Source: Montifringilla adamsi
Taxonomy: Eukaryota > Chordata > Aves > Passeriformes > Passeridae
Reading direction: 5' to 3'
DNA length: 64,000 bases
Assembly (NCBI GenBank): GCA_017590115.1
Contig: JAGGNK010011114.1
Location: 859,733-923,732 of the forward strand
In this document: positions 24,801 through 32,458 of the stretch, piece by piece
How the letters are laid out: the number at the start of each line of letters is the position of its first letter
How positions within the stretch are numbered: the first letter of the stretch is position 1
The notes under the pieces: model-generated
What the model saw: the letters and a program-made list of their open reading frames with translations, nothing else
The model's database searches: none
Told to the model about the DNA's origin: nothing
Translations under genes and position numbers: made by a program

Positions 24801-27800
24801 GGAAATAAGGACTGGGCTTCAGGAGGGGCTGCCAGCAGCTGGGGCAGGCAGGGGCACAGGGCAGTGCCCCTCGTGTCCTGCCCCTCTTCTCCAGCAGGTC
24901 TGCTGCGGGTGTGAGGTACCCAGGCTGGGCAGAGGCAGGCAGGCAGGAGTCTGTGCTCTCTCCATCTCTTTCTTTGTGGAAGGGGGCTCAGGATGAATGG
25001 CTGTCCCTCCAGGGCAGCTCAGAAGGCTCAGGGGTGGAATTTGCAATTTTTAACAACTGGCGTCCTTGTCCTATCACGGTGTCAGCCATGGCCAAGGCAA
25101 ATACCCTTTATCTGCCTTTCAAATCCATTGCTGGGACTAGGAGTAGGTTTGAGGGTCAAGGTCAGGACAGGAAATAGCAGAGGATGATGTAATTCCCAAC
25201 CTATTCAAGTACAGCATACCGGTGCAGCTCCTGCATTATGGGACACAGCCTGAACTCTGCAGTGCAGGGGGAACTTCTGTAACTCCCCTGAATGAAATCT
25301 TCCTTCCCTTTTCAAATACAAGTGCGTGGCACCTTGGGAGTTCAGGTCTTGAGCCTCTCACAAGCGTGGTCATTAAGGAGCAACGTTAGCACTTTCAGAA
25401 ATACTCCTAAGACCATTTGCAGTGCTCATCCAGCGTGAAGTAATTAATTGGCAGCCCCGGATATGTGAGTTTCCTTTGCCAGGGGTGCTTTAATTGTGTG
25501 GAGTGGCTGTGTTGCTGTGGCTGAGAGAATGTGCCAGCAGGGTGAGGGCAAAGGCAGGAGCACTTGGCAGGTGAGGAGCTGCAGCTTGGCTCGTGCACCA
25601 TCAGGCTAAAAATCCTGCAGCCCTGGAACAACGTCCTGTACGCAGACAGAGGCTGCAGCAGCCAGCACACTGATCCCTCCCCACCTACCCAAAAGAGCTG
25701 ATAGCTCCTAGCAGTCTGGATTGGCTCCTGAGGCCTTCATACAGTCACCACTTAGTCTCATCCTCTCCAGCACCTGCATGAAAAGATCCCTGGGAGAGGC
25801 TGGTCTTTGCTGAAGGCTCAACAGCAGAGTTTCCGAGCCGTGGGAGGAGAAGCAGTGTGGTGGGCTCAGAATCAGCTTCACACCTTCCCCTGACTGCTGA
25901 GGCAGGTGACACTCCCACAGCATTGTTAGCAGTGTTCTTGCTGCTGCTGGTTTTGCTGTGGTTACCTGTTCACCCTCACCAGTGCCTGATCCACACTGTG
26001 GCTCCACGCACGGCATGGACAGGCACCTCCAAAGGTGGGCAGGAGTGTACAGCTCCACCAGGGACTCCTTTGTGGCTGTGGAAGGGTCAGCCAGCTGCAG
26101 CTAGCCAGAGAGAGAGGAATTGCGGGGAATAAAGGATGGATGGGGGCAAAAACCACACGCATGAAGGGAGGTTCCTCCAGTGAGGAGGATCTCAGGTTCT
26201 TCTTCTCCCAAGTCAACCATGTTGGTATTAAAAGTAAAAACTTTGGTTTATGAGCCACTGAAGGTCTTCTTTTCAACTCTGCAACTCCTGAAAGGTTGGT
26301 GAGTCCAGCAGTGCCCAGACATGGTCTGTAAAGGGAGCCAGGCTCCATCTGAGCTGGGAATGTTCACAATGAGACCAGATTTTTGCCTCTTTGTGTCTGT
26401 CTTGCTTCCAGAGCTGTTTAGTGGTCCAGGAGAATCCAAGTTGTTTTCTGCATCTTTCTTTTCCTCTCTCACGTGTTTTTATACACTTTACTTTGAGGGT
26501 TTTCATGGACTCCACGTCAGTGAGCTTGCAAAAGAAAATCAAGAGTGGCAGTGCATAATTACCAGACAAAACAGGCTTCACTTTTTAAAAAGACTTGTAC
26601 TTGCAGTGGCCTTTTAATCACATGCAGCAAAACATGTTGCCTAAATGAGAGCTGTGACCACAAAAACAACCCCAAGCCAACCAAAACATCTTTTTTAATG
26701 AGAAATAAGGCTTTAGGCTCCCCTAGAAATCAGTGGCAGGTAAAGGGTATTAAGCAGTTCACTGAATCCAGTGACTGAAAGAAGATGCAATGAATTTTCA
26801 GTGTAGAACAGTGCTTTGAAAACTGGCTTCCTCTTCAGAGTCCTGCTCCCAGGGTCTGTTTTTCCTCTGTCATCACTGGAGATCAAACCTATCTTCTTCT
26901 TGCAATCCCACCTTCAGCTGCCTTCCCCATCACAGCCAGGAAGGGCTCAGGGAAGGGATGGCTCAATAATTTCCTCCCCCTCCATATGTTGCACAGTTGC
27001 AGAGATGCTGTAAAAGCAAGGGCTGTGTTCCTCCAGATCTTGTCTGGACAGAAGAGAAATGACTCAAAGGCTTTAAACTTCTTTAAAACTTTGCAGCTCA
27101 CCTTTTTAAATCTCAGAGGGAGTGGAGTAAAGAGAAATCAAAGGGTTTTTTTGGTGTTTAAGTAGGGTATTTCAGGTATGGAGGAGCACAAACCTTCATC
27201 TGCTTTTTCCAAGAGAAAAGCTTTTCTTTTCCTTTAATTTTCCAAAACCAGCTTTCACACTGCCTGAATGTCAGAGCAGATGGGAGCCATGAAATCATGG
27301 CACACTGATCAGAGGAAAATGAGACATGGAGGGTTTAGTTACTCTGAGAAAAGTTCCTTGTAAATACATGGTGATTAATCCACCTTATAGGTCTGTGGGT
27401 CACTGCAACTTCCCTTGAGTAAACCAGATTGTTCTTGTTTGTTTTACAACCTTAAAGGACAAAAAACTCAAAGAGCAAGAAAAGAAAGGGGAGATCCTTC
27501 ACCGTCAGCTCCCAAAGAAAACTGAGAAAAGTCCAGTTTCATATAGACAGCCTTCTTCCTGTCTTATCTCACAGATCCAGAACACCAAGGCTCTGCTGAA
27601 GGACCGGAAAGTCGCCAAGGCCGGGGGTCCTGACAAAGGTCAGTGGGAGAAAGACAAAGACCATGTTGGGTCTGGTCTGTATGTGCATGTGGGCTGTGGT
27701 GGTTCTGAGCCTGTCCTGTCCTGTGTGGTGTGGTGGTTTTGAGCCTGTCCTGTCCTGTTTGGTGTGCGTTTGTGAGTAAAAACTCTGGGTTTGCCTTCCC

Positions 27801-30450
27801 TGTCGCTCCGGGGGTGGTGTGGGAAAGGAGCCTGGATAATGTCAGCACACGTGGAGTGAAATGCCCTGAGGAATCCATGGTGGTGCTCCGCAGCCAGGAG
27901 CCCTCCCTCCCTGTGTTTGACAGAATTCCTGCAGTGCTCTAAAAAGGCAGTTTCTTCCCCTGTTTACACGTCCTCACACAAAATCATCCACGCTCACGCT
28001 GCTGTTTTGAAAGCATCACCACCCACCCTGGATCACTGAGGAACCAGAGCTGGTAGCCAAGCTCCTTCCTAACAGCCACTGTGTTTTCCTGAGAGGGGGC
28101 TAAGGAGAATCCCTGACCTCCCTGAGGAGTCCCTGGGAGGAATGGGAAAGGGGCAGCCTCAAGGAAAGGCAGGTGGGACTGCCAGCCTCAGCATCAGTAA
28201 AAGGAGGGGGGAAATAATGAGCAGGGAAGGGAAAAGATGTGACAGCCAGAGGAGAGCAGAGCATTAATCACAGAGGGAAGCCTGAGAGGGCTGGGTGAAA
28301 ACTGCTGGCAGAGAAAGGAGTGGAGGAAAAGGGGAGTCAGCAGGGAAAATGGGGTGTGGGAAGTGCACACCTGCATGGGGCACACTGAGGAGCAGCAAGG
28401 TGATGTAGCCTCTGTTAGACAGGGAACTAAATGAGGGGAGATCCAGTGATGGGAAACATTTACTGTGGTGTCACGGGGTTATTCAGAGTGGTGGCTTGTG
28501 ATGCTTTCATGCTCATTGTCATGACTTGATAATTTATCATTTGTCATGCTCAAAGTGAGAAGACATTGTCCAAGTCGTGTTTGTCTGGCAGCACAGGAAC
28601 CTCTGCTGCAAGGTGACAGGAGTTCAGAGAGCTGGTCAGGAATGGGGCATAGTTCCTTTAAAAAATGTAAAAAAAAAATTTAAATGCCCATTTTGCTCAT
28701 ATTTGCTGTCCCTTTTGGGAGGAAGGCATAGGAGGAAGAAAATCTAGTTCATTTTTTCCCTCTTTATGTTTCTCCCTGCTTTTTTGTTCTGACAATCATG
28801 CAGCTCTCAGCTAAAGCATTTCTCTGCTTATGGAGACTATATTTTGACACATCTTAAATAATTTTTGCCATTTTTAGAAAGAGAGTGGTCAGAATTAACT
28901 TCTTTCTACTTTTCCCAGACAAGTGTAAGATTTCATCCTGTTTGTCCATTCAGGTCTCAACCCCTGACAAGACCATCCCTCCACAAGAAATACACGTGAG
29001 ATTTGTGGCTGGGACCTGAGTGCTGGCAGAGCTAAATTATTTCAGATCTCTTTTAGATGATTTGAGACCCAGGGAACTGATGGAATAGCTACTAGTTAAT
29101 TCAATTAGGGGGGCCTGGCAGTCAGGTTCCTTGGACAGCTTTCCATCAAGGCAGCAAAACATGCTTGCTTGTGATTAGCTTGGCATGAGGCAGTGCCAGC
29201 GTTCTGTAGGAGCTGAGCAGATCTTCTCCACGAGCTGTTTTGTTCAGCTGGGCCAAATCCTGCAAAGATTTTGTTCCATTTATTTTCAGCCCTTGCTGGA
29301 GGAAGGTTCTTGCTGAAGTTGATGCAGTAAATCTGTCCAAACTATAGCAGCTTGAATCTGGCCAGTGCTGCTGCTCCGTATTTACATGTGTGAAACCAGG
29401 AACAGATTTTGTTCCAAAATGCAAGGAGAGCCATCAGGGATTAACTCACTGTGCTCCCCTAGGTGTGTCAGGGGAATACAGGTCCAGCAAGAGCCACACA
29501 ATGTGGTGCTGAGAAAGGAGAAATGTGAGATTTCTCAGTGTGTTTGTGGTGTTGTGGATATAATTAATACAAACAGCTGTGCTTTTCCTTTTCAAGTCCC
29601 TGTCTCAGTTTAAGCACTTTTCCTGCCTGTGAGGAAGAGGGCAGATAAATTACCTGGGAAACAATGGTGTTAGTATTAAGTGAGGATGAGGGGATTGGGG
29701 TGTGAGTGCATCCCAGACTGTTTCTTGCAGCTGGTGCACTACCAGGTTCCTGTGTTTGAGGTGCTGGTAACTGCAGTGTGCTCTTCTGCTTCCTTCTCCC
29801 ATTGCTTTGCAGACTCCAGCGTGAGCCCTTTGCACGAGCCCCTGGCACCCAAGACGGGCTGTGTCACCTCCAGCTCCCTGGAATACCTGGAGGTGCAGCA
29901 GCCTCCCCCCAGGACACCCCGGCTCCTCAAGAGGCAGGAGTCTCCGCAGCCAGAGCCGTCCCGGATCGGGGGCCGGGCCAAGGACTCCCCTCTCATCCTC
30001 AACATTGTGCACTCCTTCGAGTCAGTTGACAGAGAGGACCAAATAGACCAGGTTTCCCCCTCTCACCAGTACAGAATTTTAGGCTCTCCAATGAATTTCC
30101 CTTACAAAAGCTCCAGTGAAAGGACACTGTCGCCACTCTTTCCCCCGGGGAGCACATCCCCCGTCCACCCCACCCAGGTCTCTTTCACCTATGAAGAGAA
30201 AGCGTATCCGGCAAAGGAAGAGGCAGTGTCCCCTACCCAGCTGGTCCCCAGCAACCCCCTGGGCAGCCCAAACTGTGTGAAAAGCAGGGGCAGGTTCCCC
30301 ATGATGGGGATCGGACAGATGCTGAGGAAGAGGAACCAGAGCATGCAGTCAGTGAGTGAAAAACCCCTGGAAGCCAGGATGCCTCAGCTGCAGCAGATGA
30401 GCCCCACACAGATTTCCTTCAACACAGAGGCTGTCAGCGGCCAGTGTTAG
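3518..30450 (+). CDS. HUNK: HUNK protein kinase gene, nine coding exons, 5' partial
   Basis: The gene encodes an AMPK/SNF1-related serine/threonine kinase (hormonally up-regulated Neu-associated kinase) that phosphorylates cytosolic substrates. Joined in phase, the coding segments are 3518-3810, 11781-11836, 16023-16158, 16385-16512, 19726-19861, 22323-22491, 23016-23099, 27458-27638 and 29813-30450. They total 1821 bases, or 606 residues plus TAG. All catalytic landmarks after the glycine loop are visible: VAVK lysine, HRDLKIEN, DFG, AAPE and the C-lobe arginine region. A UBA-like segment and a long proline/serine-rich tail follow. Human HUNK has 714 residues. The difference is explained by the missing first exon (start codon and GxGxxG loop upstream of the window) and by a short tail segment not found between 23099 and 27458. 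The reading frame has no disruption. Identification rests on recognising the family sequence by eye and is very secure; exact splice choices are inferred from GT/AG rules and phase. Confidence 0.96.
4010..4062 (+). mobile_element. CR1 LINE 3' terminus, plus strand, about 50 bp
   Basis: The stretch ends TTCCTTCCAGCCTGGAATAT followed by TCTGTGGTTCTGTG. This is the usual CR1 3' end, with two units of the terminal ATTCTRTG-type octamer. Only the extreme 3' end is kept, as in heavily 5'-truncated CR1 insertions. Confidence 0.65.
4392..4490 (-). mobile_element. CR1 LINE 3' fragment, minus strand
   Basis: The + strand shows GGAACCACAGG, then GGGTTGGAAGGACCCCCAAG and GATCATCCAGCCCAGCTCCT, then CAGGACACCCCAAAAATCCC. 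This is the reverse complement of the 3' end of a CR1 subfamily common in birds. The unknown repeat at 4501 starts right after it, so the two may have moved or been mobilised together. Confidence 0.8.
4501..4606. repeat. Unidentified dispersed repeat, copy A
   Basis: About 106 bases align without gaps to 7761-7866 in the same orientation. Over the core (4511-4606 against 7771-7866) I count 12 mismatches in 96, roughly 87% identity. Shared blocks include AGTGCCACAGGG and CTGTTTGACATG. I do not recognise it as part of CR1. It lies just downstream of a CR1 3' fragment. Confidence 0.8.
5830..5973. repeat. 19-bp minisatellite, eight copies
   Basis: GTGGATGCTG starts at 5833, 5852, 5871, 5888, 5907, 5926, 5945 and 5964. 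The period is 19 with one 17-base step. The consensus is GTGGATGCTGAGTTCCCCT and copies vary mainly in the last few bases. The last unit runs into GCAGGTTTGG. No coding role is apparent. Confidence 0.92.
6532..6566. repeat. (TTG)n/(TTA)n microsatellite
   Basis: A short run of five or six TTG units is followed by TTATTTTTATTTTTGC. It may be a degraded A-rich or T-rich tail, but no retroelement is attached that I can recognise. Confidence 0.8.
7761..7866. repeat. Unidentified dispersed repeat, copy B
   Basis: This is the partner of 4501-4606 at a constant offset of 3260 bases, same orientation and no gaps. Homology stops abruptly on both sides, at about 7761 and 7866. That fits two independent insertions of one short element, or duplication of a short segment, better than a large tandem duplication. 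No CR1 sequence lies next to this copy. Confidence 0.8.
8872..9121. repeat. G/T-only low-complexity tract
   Basis: For about 250 bases the + strand is almost entirely G and T, with TTTG, GGGTTTTTT and GGGGGTTTTTTTG motifs and only a handful of A or C. The minus strand is therefore A/C-only. It is probably an overgrown (TTTG)n or T-tail microsatellite. The open frame through it is rich in F, G, V, L and C and is a composition artefact. Confidence 0.9.
9989..10012 (+). repeat. Poly-G run including 18 consecutive G
   Basis: GGGGGA is followed by 18 uninterrupted G from 9995 to 10012. Such a run can fold into a G-quadruplex on this strand and is prone to length error in sequencing, so the exact count is uncertain. 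Confidence 0.9.
10336..10600 (-). mobile_element. CR1 LINE 3' fragment, minus strand
   Basis: The + strand reads GGAATCACAGAGGGGTTTGG then GTTGGGAGGACCC. It continues CCATCCAGCCTGGCCTTGGA, CACTGCCAGGGATCCAGGGG and GGGCACCCTGTGCCAGGGCC, and ends near TTTGAAGCCATTCCTCC. This is a CR1 3' end in reverse orientation, so the element's 3' terminus is on the left. The right boundary is approximate. Open frames here are not host genes. Confidence 0.88.
11781..11836 (+). CDS. HUNK: HUNK coding exon: catalytic loop HRDLKIEN (exon 3 by analogy)
   Basis: A 56-base exon lies between acceptor TTTCTTTCAG (11771-11780) and donor GTATGG (11837). Its first base completes the arginine of HRD. GAC at 11782-11784 is the catalytic aspartate, followed by LKIENLLLDEDNNIKLI. 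The KxxN metal-site asparagine is present. The last base is the first base of the DFG aspartate. This exon is far too short to be seen as an open frame and is recognised from motif and phase. Confidence 0.96.
11837..16022 (+). other. HUNK intron before the DFG exon
   Basis: A 4.19-kb intron ends at acceptor TGCCTTTCACAG (16011-16022). Apart from a possible old palindromic repeat at 12161-12240, it shows no recognisable gene or element. Minus-strand open frames across 13721-14201 and 15587-15916 have no domain that I recognise. Confidence 0.8.
12161..12240. repeat. Possible old palindromic archosaur-type repeat
   Basis: GGGCTGGATTCTGCCCCCGT precedes TCCACTGAAGTCAGTGGGA, an almost perfect inverted repeat. 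This pairing of a 'GGATTCTG' head and a 'CCACTGAAGTCAGTGG' hairpin resembles short ancient repeats I associate with birds, crocodilians and turtles. The match is from memory and the family name is not certain. Confidence 0.4.
16023..16158 (+). CDS. HUNK: HUNK coding exon: DFG to APE activation segment (exon 4 by analogy)
   Basis: This 136-base exon begins after CACAG at 16022 and ends before donor GTGAGT at 16159. It encodes DFGLSNCAGILGYSDPF, then STQCGSPAYAAPELLARKK and YGPKIDVWS, covering the magnesium-binding DFG, the activation loop and the APE motif. The loop holds the T in STQCGSPAYAAPE that corresponds to the LKB1-type activating threonine of AMPK relatives, which is inference from the family. 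The final two bases (AT) are completed as isoleucine by the next exon. Confidence 0.96.
16159..16384 (+). other. Short HUNK intron (226 bp) with a CR1 fragment
   Basis: The donor is GTGAGT at 16159 and the acceptor CTTTCAG ends at 16384. Most of the intron's middle is CR1-derived, which is notable in such a short intron. Confidence 0.85.
16196..16292 (-). mobile_element. CR1 LINE fragment, minus strand, in a short intron
   Basis: The + strand has GGGGCATCTCCAGCTGGATC, then AGGTGGCTCAGGGCCCCGTC and CAGCCTGACCTGAAATGTTC, then AGAGATGGGGCATCAACC. It is the reverse complement of a CR1 3' segment lacking the terminal octamers. Divergence suggests an old insertion. Confidence 0.7.
16385..16512 (+). 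CDS. HUNK: HUNK coding exon: kinase C-lobe, helices F-G (exon 5 by analogy)
   Basis: A 128-base exon lies between acceptor TTTCAG (16384) and donor GTAACG (16513). The first T completes isoleucine. It then encodes GVNMYAMLTGTLPFTVEPF, SLRALYQKMVDKEMNPFPTQ and LSS, the helix F to helix G part of the C-lobe (DVWSxG...LTGTLPF). The last base opens an alanine codon finished at 19726. Differences from mammals are conservative. Confidence 0.95.
16513..19725 (+). other. HUNK intron in the C-lobe coding region
   Basis: The intron is 3.2 kb, from donor GTAACG to acceptor TCTCTTCACAG (19715-19725). I see no mobile element, RNA gene or coding exon in it. Short open frames at 16592-17077 (minus) and 17935-18240 (minus) have no recognisable features. 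Confidence 0.8.
19726..19861 (+). CDS. HUNK: HUNK coding exon: end of kinase domain (exon 6 by analogy)
   Basis: A 136-base exon lies between acceptor CTTCACAG and donor GTACAG (19862). It encodes (A)AINFLRSLLEPDPAKRPN, then IQQALANRWLNENYPGRAPP and NVTYPN plus two bases of an arginine. LEPDPAKRP contains the invariant helix-H/I arginine of protein kinases, and NRWLNENY closes the kinase domain. The donor GTACAG is less usual than GTAAGT/GTGAGT but is fixed by phase on both sides. Confidence 0.95.
19862..22322 (+). other. HUNK intron carrying a likely LTR remnant
   Basis: The intron is 2.46 kb and ends in CTCTCCCCTGTGCAG at 22322. The frame of the downstream exon is open upstream to 21949, but the splice acceptor and family sequence start at 22323, so the upstream part is intronic. 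The only recognisable content is the repeat at about 20121-20500. Confidence 0.8.
20121..20500 (+). mobile_element. Probable endogenous-retrovirus solo LTR (old copy, no coding)
   Basis: The block contains GGCTGAGCTAGAGCAGAGGC, TGGACGGAGTTAAAGAATAA and AGTAGGGGTTTATTAGGAGT, then CACAAGAGCCCAGCCAGGGC and TGCATATTGGAGTTAATTG. I associate this set with songbird LTRs: an AATAAA polyadenylation signal near a 'GGGTTTATTAGG' motif and a 'CCATTTGCATATTGG' segment. No gag, pol or env coding flanks it, so if correct it is a solo LTR. Ends, target-site duplication and strand are uncertain. Confidence 0.5.
22323..22491 (+). CDS. HUNK: HUNK coding exon: UBA-like segment after the kinase domain (exon 7 by analogy)
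   Basis: A 169-base exon lies between acceptor CTGTGCAG and donor GTGAGC (22492). It finishes the arginine and encodes IHLEDLSQSVLLHMTEKLG, then YKNSDVINTVLSNRASHTLA and IYFLLNKKLERYLASLR. The three-helix pattern (LHMTEKLGY..DVI..VL..AIYFLL.KKLER) is the UBA-like/autoinhibitory region found after the kinase domain of AMPK-related kinases. In several relatives it aids folding and activation. The exon ends in phase 0. Confidence 0.95.
22492..23015 (+). other. Short HUNK intron (524 bp)
   Basis: The donor is GTGAGC and the acceptor CTCTCTGCAG ends at 23015. Nothing else is recognisable inside. Confidence 0.85.
23016..23099 (+). CDS. HUNK: HUNK coding exon: tail start, YQIEKY segment (exon 8 by analogy)
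   Basis: An 84-base, phase 0-0 exon lies between acceptor CTCTCTGCAG and donor GTAAAG (23100). It encodes KAEGQDSVCHKNQLYQIEKY then KANKDSYE. The block QLYQIEKYKA..SYE matches the mammalian tail, while the first few residues differ (KAEGQ in place of a GKSDI-like stretch, from memory). In mammals about 16 further residues follow SYE before the DKK block; here the donor comes directly after SYE. Confidence 0.9.
23100..27457 (+). other. HUNK intron expected to hold a missing short tail exon
   Basis: The intron is 4.36 kb, from donor GTAAAG to the weak acceptor AACCTTAAAG at 27457. I searched by eye for a phase 0-0 segment of about 48 bases resembling the mammalian residues between SYE and DKK and found none. 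There is a short AAT/GAT microsatellite at 24487-24513. No other genes or mobile elements are recognisable. Confidence 0.75.
27458..27638 (+). CDS. HUNK: HUNK coding exon: lysine-rich tail segment
   Basis: A 181-base exon enters in phase 0 and leaves in phase 1 before donor GTCAGT (27639). It encodes DKKLKEQEKKGEILHRQLPK, KTEKSPVSYRQPSSCLISQ, then IQNTKALLKDRKVAKAGGPDK. The blocks DKK.KEQEK.G..LHR and QIQNTKALLKDRK match mammalian HUNK. The acceptor (TACAACCTTAAAG) has a poor pyrimidine tract. A much stronger one (CCTTCTTCCTGTCTTATCTC then ACAG) lies inside the exon at 27574, also in phase 0, and would remove 39 codons. Conservation of the first block favours the longer exon as the main form. 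Confidence 0.88.
27639..29812 (+). other. Last HUNK intron
   Basis: The intron is 2.17 kb, from donor GTCAGT to acceptor CATTGCTTTGCAG at 29812. It has a 2 x 34-bp tandem duplication near its start. A purine-rich stretch (28090-28350) is read as pyrimidine-rich open frames on the minus strand, with no protein family recognised. Confidence 0.8.
27695..27762. repeat. 34-bp tandem duplication
   Basis: TGTGGTGGTTNTGAGCCTGT followed by CCTGTCCTGTNTGG occurs at 27695 and again at 27729, with about two differences. It lies 56 bases downstream of the splice donor at 27639. Confidence 0.85.
29813..30450 (+). CDS. HUNK: HUNK last coding exon: C-terminal regulatory tail and stop
   Basis: 638 bases from acceptor TTTGCAG to TAG at 30448-30450. 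The first two bases complete an aspartate. The tail then has a PPPRTPRLLKRQES region, a block HSFESVDRED..... SPSHQYRIL, SSSERTLSP, and near the end GSPNCVKSRGRFPM continuing MGIGQMLRKR (codons 30262-30333). It ends VSGQC. These islands match mammalian HUNK almost exactly from memory, while the linkers between them are diverged and rich in P, S and Q, as in a disordered regulatory tail with short binding motifs. SP and TP dipeptides are frequent, so proline-directed phosphorylation is plausible but not shown. The opposite-strand open frames at 29650-30012 are shadows. Confidence 0.96.
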
Positions 30451-31206
30451 CCTGACATCCTGGGATTTGCACTGCTCTTCTCTGGGATCTAACCTTTTTC
30501 TCCTTTAAGCAAGAAGGGAAAGCCACTGGCGCGTTGCTGTCACCACGTGATACCCCGCGGTGGTGCAGCGCAGGAAATCGGAGGTTTGCGTGCAAGGAAG
30601 GCACTGTCCTACGTATTACAGTTGAAAGAAAAGGGCTCTGCTTGTGCTGTTAAGAAATATTCACATTTGGCATCTGACTGTACACTAAAACACCCTGCAA
30701 GAGCTGCGTGGATCTGTATTTTCACTGCTCTCACCCGGGTGGGAGAACCACGAGCACCGAGGGTTTGGTTCCTGAAGGGAATCAGTGCCAGGCCAGGATC
30801 TGTGCTCAGACTGCCCCTGCTCCACCTGCCTGTGCCACACAGCCCGTGCTGCTGCTGCAGGCATTGTTCCTGGGGCAGGAGAGGGGGAAATGCCAGTACT
30901 CTGTCCAAAGTGAGCTTGCTGACAAGCCCTGCCGAGAAGATGAAGGTGGTAGAAGCTTGAGTAAAGACATGAGTGGTCTAGCTCAGAAAAAGTGACAGTA
31001 TTGGAATTCAAAGCAGATTTTACTGTTAATTACATAAAGTAGGTAATAACACAATCATTTTTTTCTCATGAAGAAAACTGTGATTTAATGATGTCACAAG
31101 AAACATGATTATTTAAAAACAAGTGTCATCATGTGGAAATTCACTGCATTGGTCCCTGTTACACCAAGGCAGCATTGGACACGCCTGAAGGCTTCTCTGA
31201 GACTGA

Positions 31207-31224
31207 ATTAAAAAGACTAATAAA
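31207..31224 (+). promoter_or_regulatory. Candidate proximal polyadenylation signals
   Basis: ATTAAA at 31207-31212 and AATAAA at 31219-31224 lie 0.76 kb after the HUNK stop. A modest T-rich stretch (GTCCGTTTTATACTC) follows. Use is unproven. Confidence 0.35.
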
Positions 31225-32233
31225 GGACACATGAAACTGTACCAAGTCCGTTTTATACTCCAAGATTGGTAATGTAGTGGTTACCAAAAACGGGGTATTG
31301 TTACAAGGACTGGAGATTGACTTTCTTAAAAGACACCATGTTCTGTATATCAGTCTTGTTTTTCTAAGTAAATGATACATCTGACAGGTTGGCAACATTT
31401 TTTTTGGTTCTGTTTCTGTCCTCAAAGCATTTCTTATAAATTAGAAGGTTTAGCCAAAGACAAAGACTGCTCTTTTCTCTCGTCTGTGCCCCCGCTGTGT
31501 ACATGTTTGTGTGTTCAGAGCATCTCAGCAAAGCTTGTTCCAGCCTGGTTCTGCTGCCACCATTGAATGGCATTTCAAAACCCAGGAAGCAGAGGTGGCG
31601 ACTTCTTGTCCTTGGAAGATGGGATTTTGCCACTGGTGGGAATCCAGGCCCTATTTTCATCCATAATTTTACAAACAATTTCATTGCCCCATTGGTGTCC
31701 GTGCAGATGCTGAGGGTTACCCCTGTTTGGAAAGTTTTCCTTCCAGTTCCACGAGCAGGATATTCAGAGCCTGGGTCAGGAGGGGCATAGCTGAGCCTTT
31801 GTACAGGCCTGACACCAAAATCTGCAGGAAAAAATGGACATTAATCCAAATACTGACAGATAACTGGGCCGTTCAGTGCTGGCAAAACCAGCAGAGTGAT
31901 GCCCAGAGCACCCATCTCATCCCTGCAGGTGGGACCTTCCCCCCAGCACTGGGGTTTGGCCCTGGAGAGTCCATCAGCATCTTGGACCCTTCAGTGGAGT
32001 GAGGACTCCCACCTCTGAGGGAGTTGTGTAAAATAATACACGTGAAAACCCCAATATGATGAGAAAAGACAGCCCTGGAATAATTTTATCAATTTTCAGA
32101 TCAAGAAGTGTTGCATTCTGTTTGTGGAGAGCACCTGTTCATTCCAAGGGGCCATTTTAATTTGTTCTTTTATAAATGTCAGAGCATTTTCATTCTCTTC
32201 ATGCTAACACATTTGTGCTGCCAAGCCAGTGGG

Positions 32234-32313
32234 CAGGGACCACTGAAATCAGGGATCACTGAAATCAGGGACCACTGAAATCAAGGATCACTGAAATCAG
32301 GGATCACTGAAAT
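32234..32313. repeat. Five-copy 16-bp tandem repeat in the probable 3' UTR
   Basis: Exactly five 16-base units run from 32234 to 32313. The consensus is CAGGGATCACTGAAAT, with units 1 and 3 reading GGACC and unit 4 AAGGATC. A nine-C run follows immediately. It lies about 70 bases upstream of the best polyadenylation signal. Confidence 0.93.
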
Positions 32314-32381
32314 CCCCCCCCCACCCCCGAGCAGATGGCAGATGCCAACTTGAATTGCAAACTCAGGTTTATTTGGAACCC

Positions 32382-32387
32382 AATAAA
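32382..32387 (+). promoter_or_regulatory. Best candidate HUNK polyadenylation signal
   Basis: AATAAA in CCAATAAAAGG is followed by a GT/T-rich downstream element at about 32413-32455 (TGTTTTGTTTTGGG then T runs). This spacing is the canonical cleavage architecture. Confidence 0.5.
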
Positions 32388-32410
32388 AGGTTGGGGGAGG
32401 CAGGAAAGAG

Positions 32411-32427
32411 ACATGTTTTGTTTTGGG

Positions 32428-32458
<31 letters not shown>

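Larger units (their letters stand above)
30451..32410 (+). other. HUNK: Probable HUNK 3' untranslated region
   Basis: About 1.96 kb follow the stop codon without any coding signal. I end it after AATAAA at 32382-32387, because a GT-rich element (CATGTTTTGTTTTGGG and a long T run) follows 25-50 bases later, the usual layout of an efficient cleavage site. An earlier AATAAA (31219-31224) with ATTAAA (31207-31212) could give a shorter form. A five-copy 16-bp repeat sits just before the end. The real end could lie further downstream. Confidence 0.5.
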
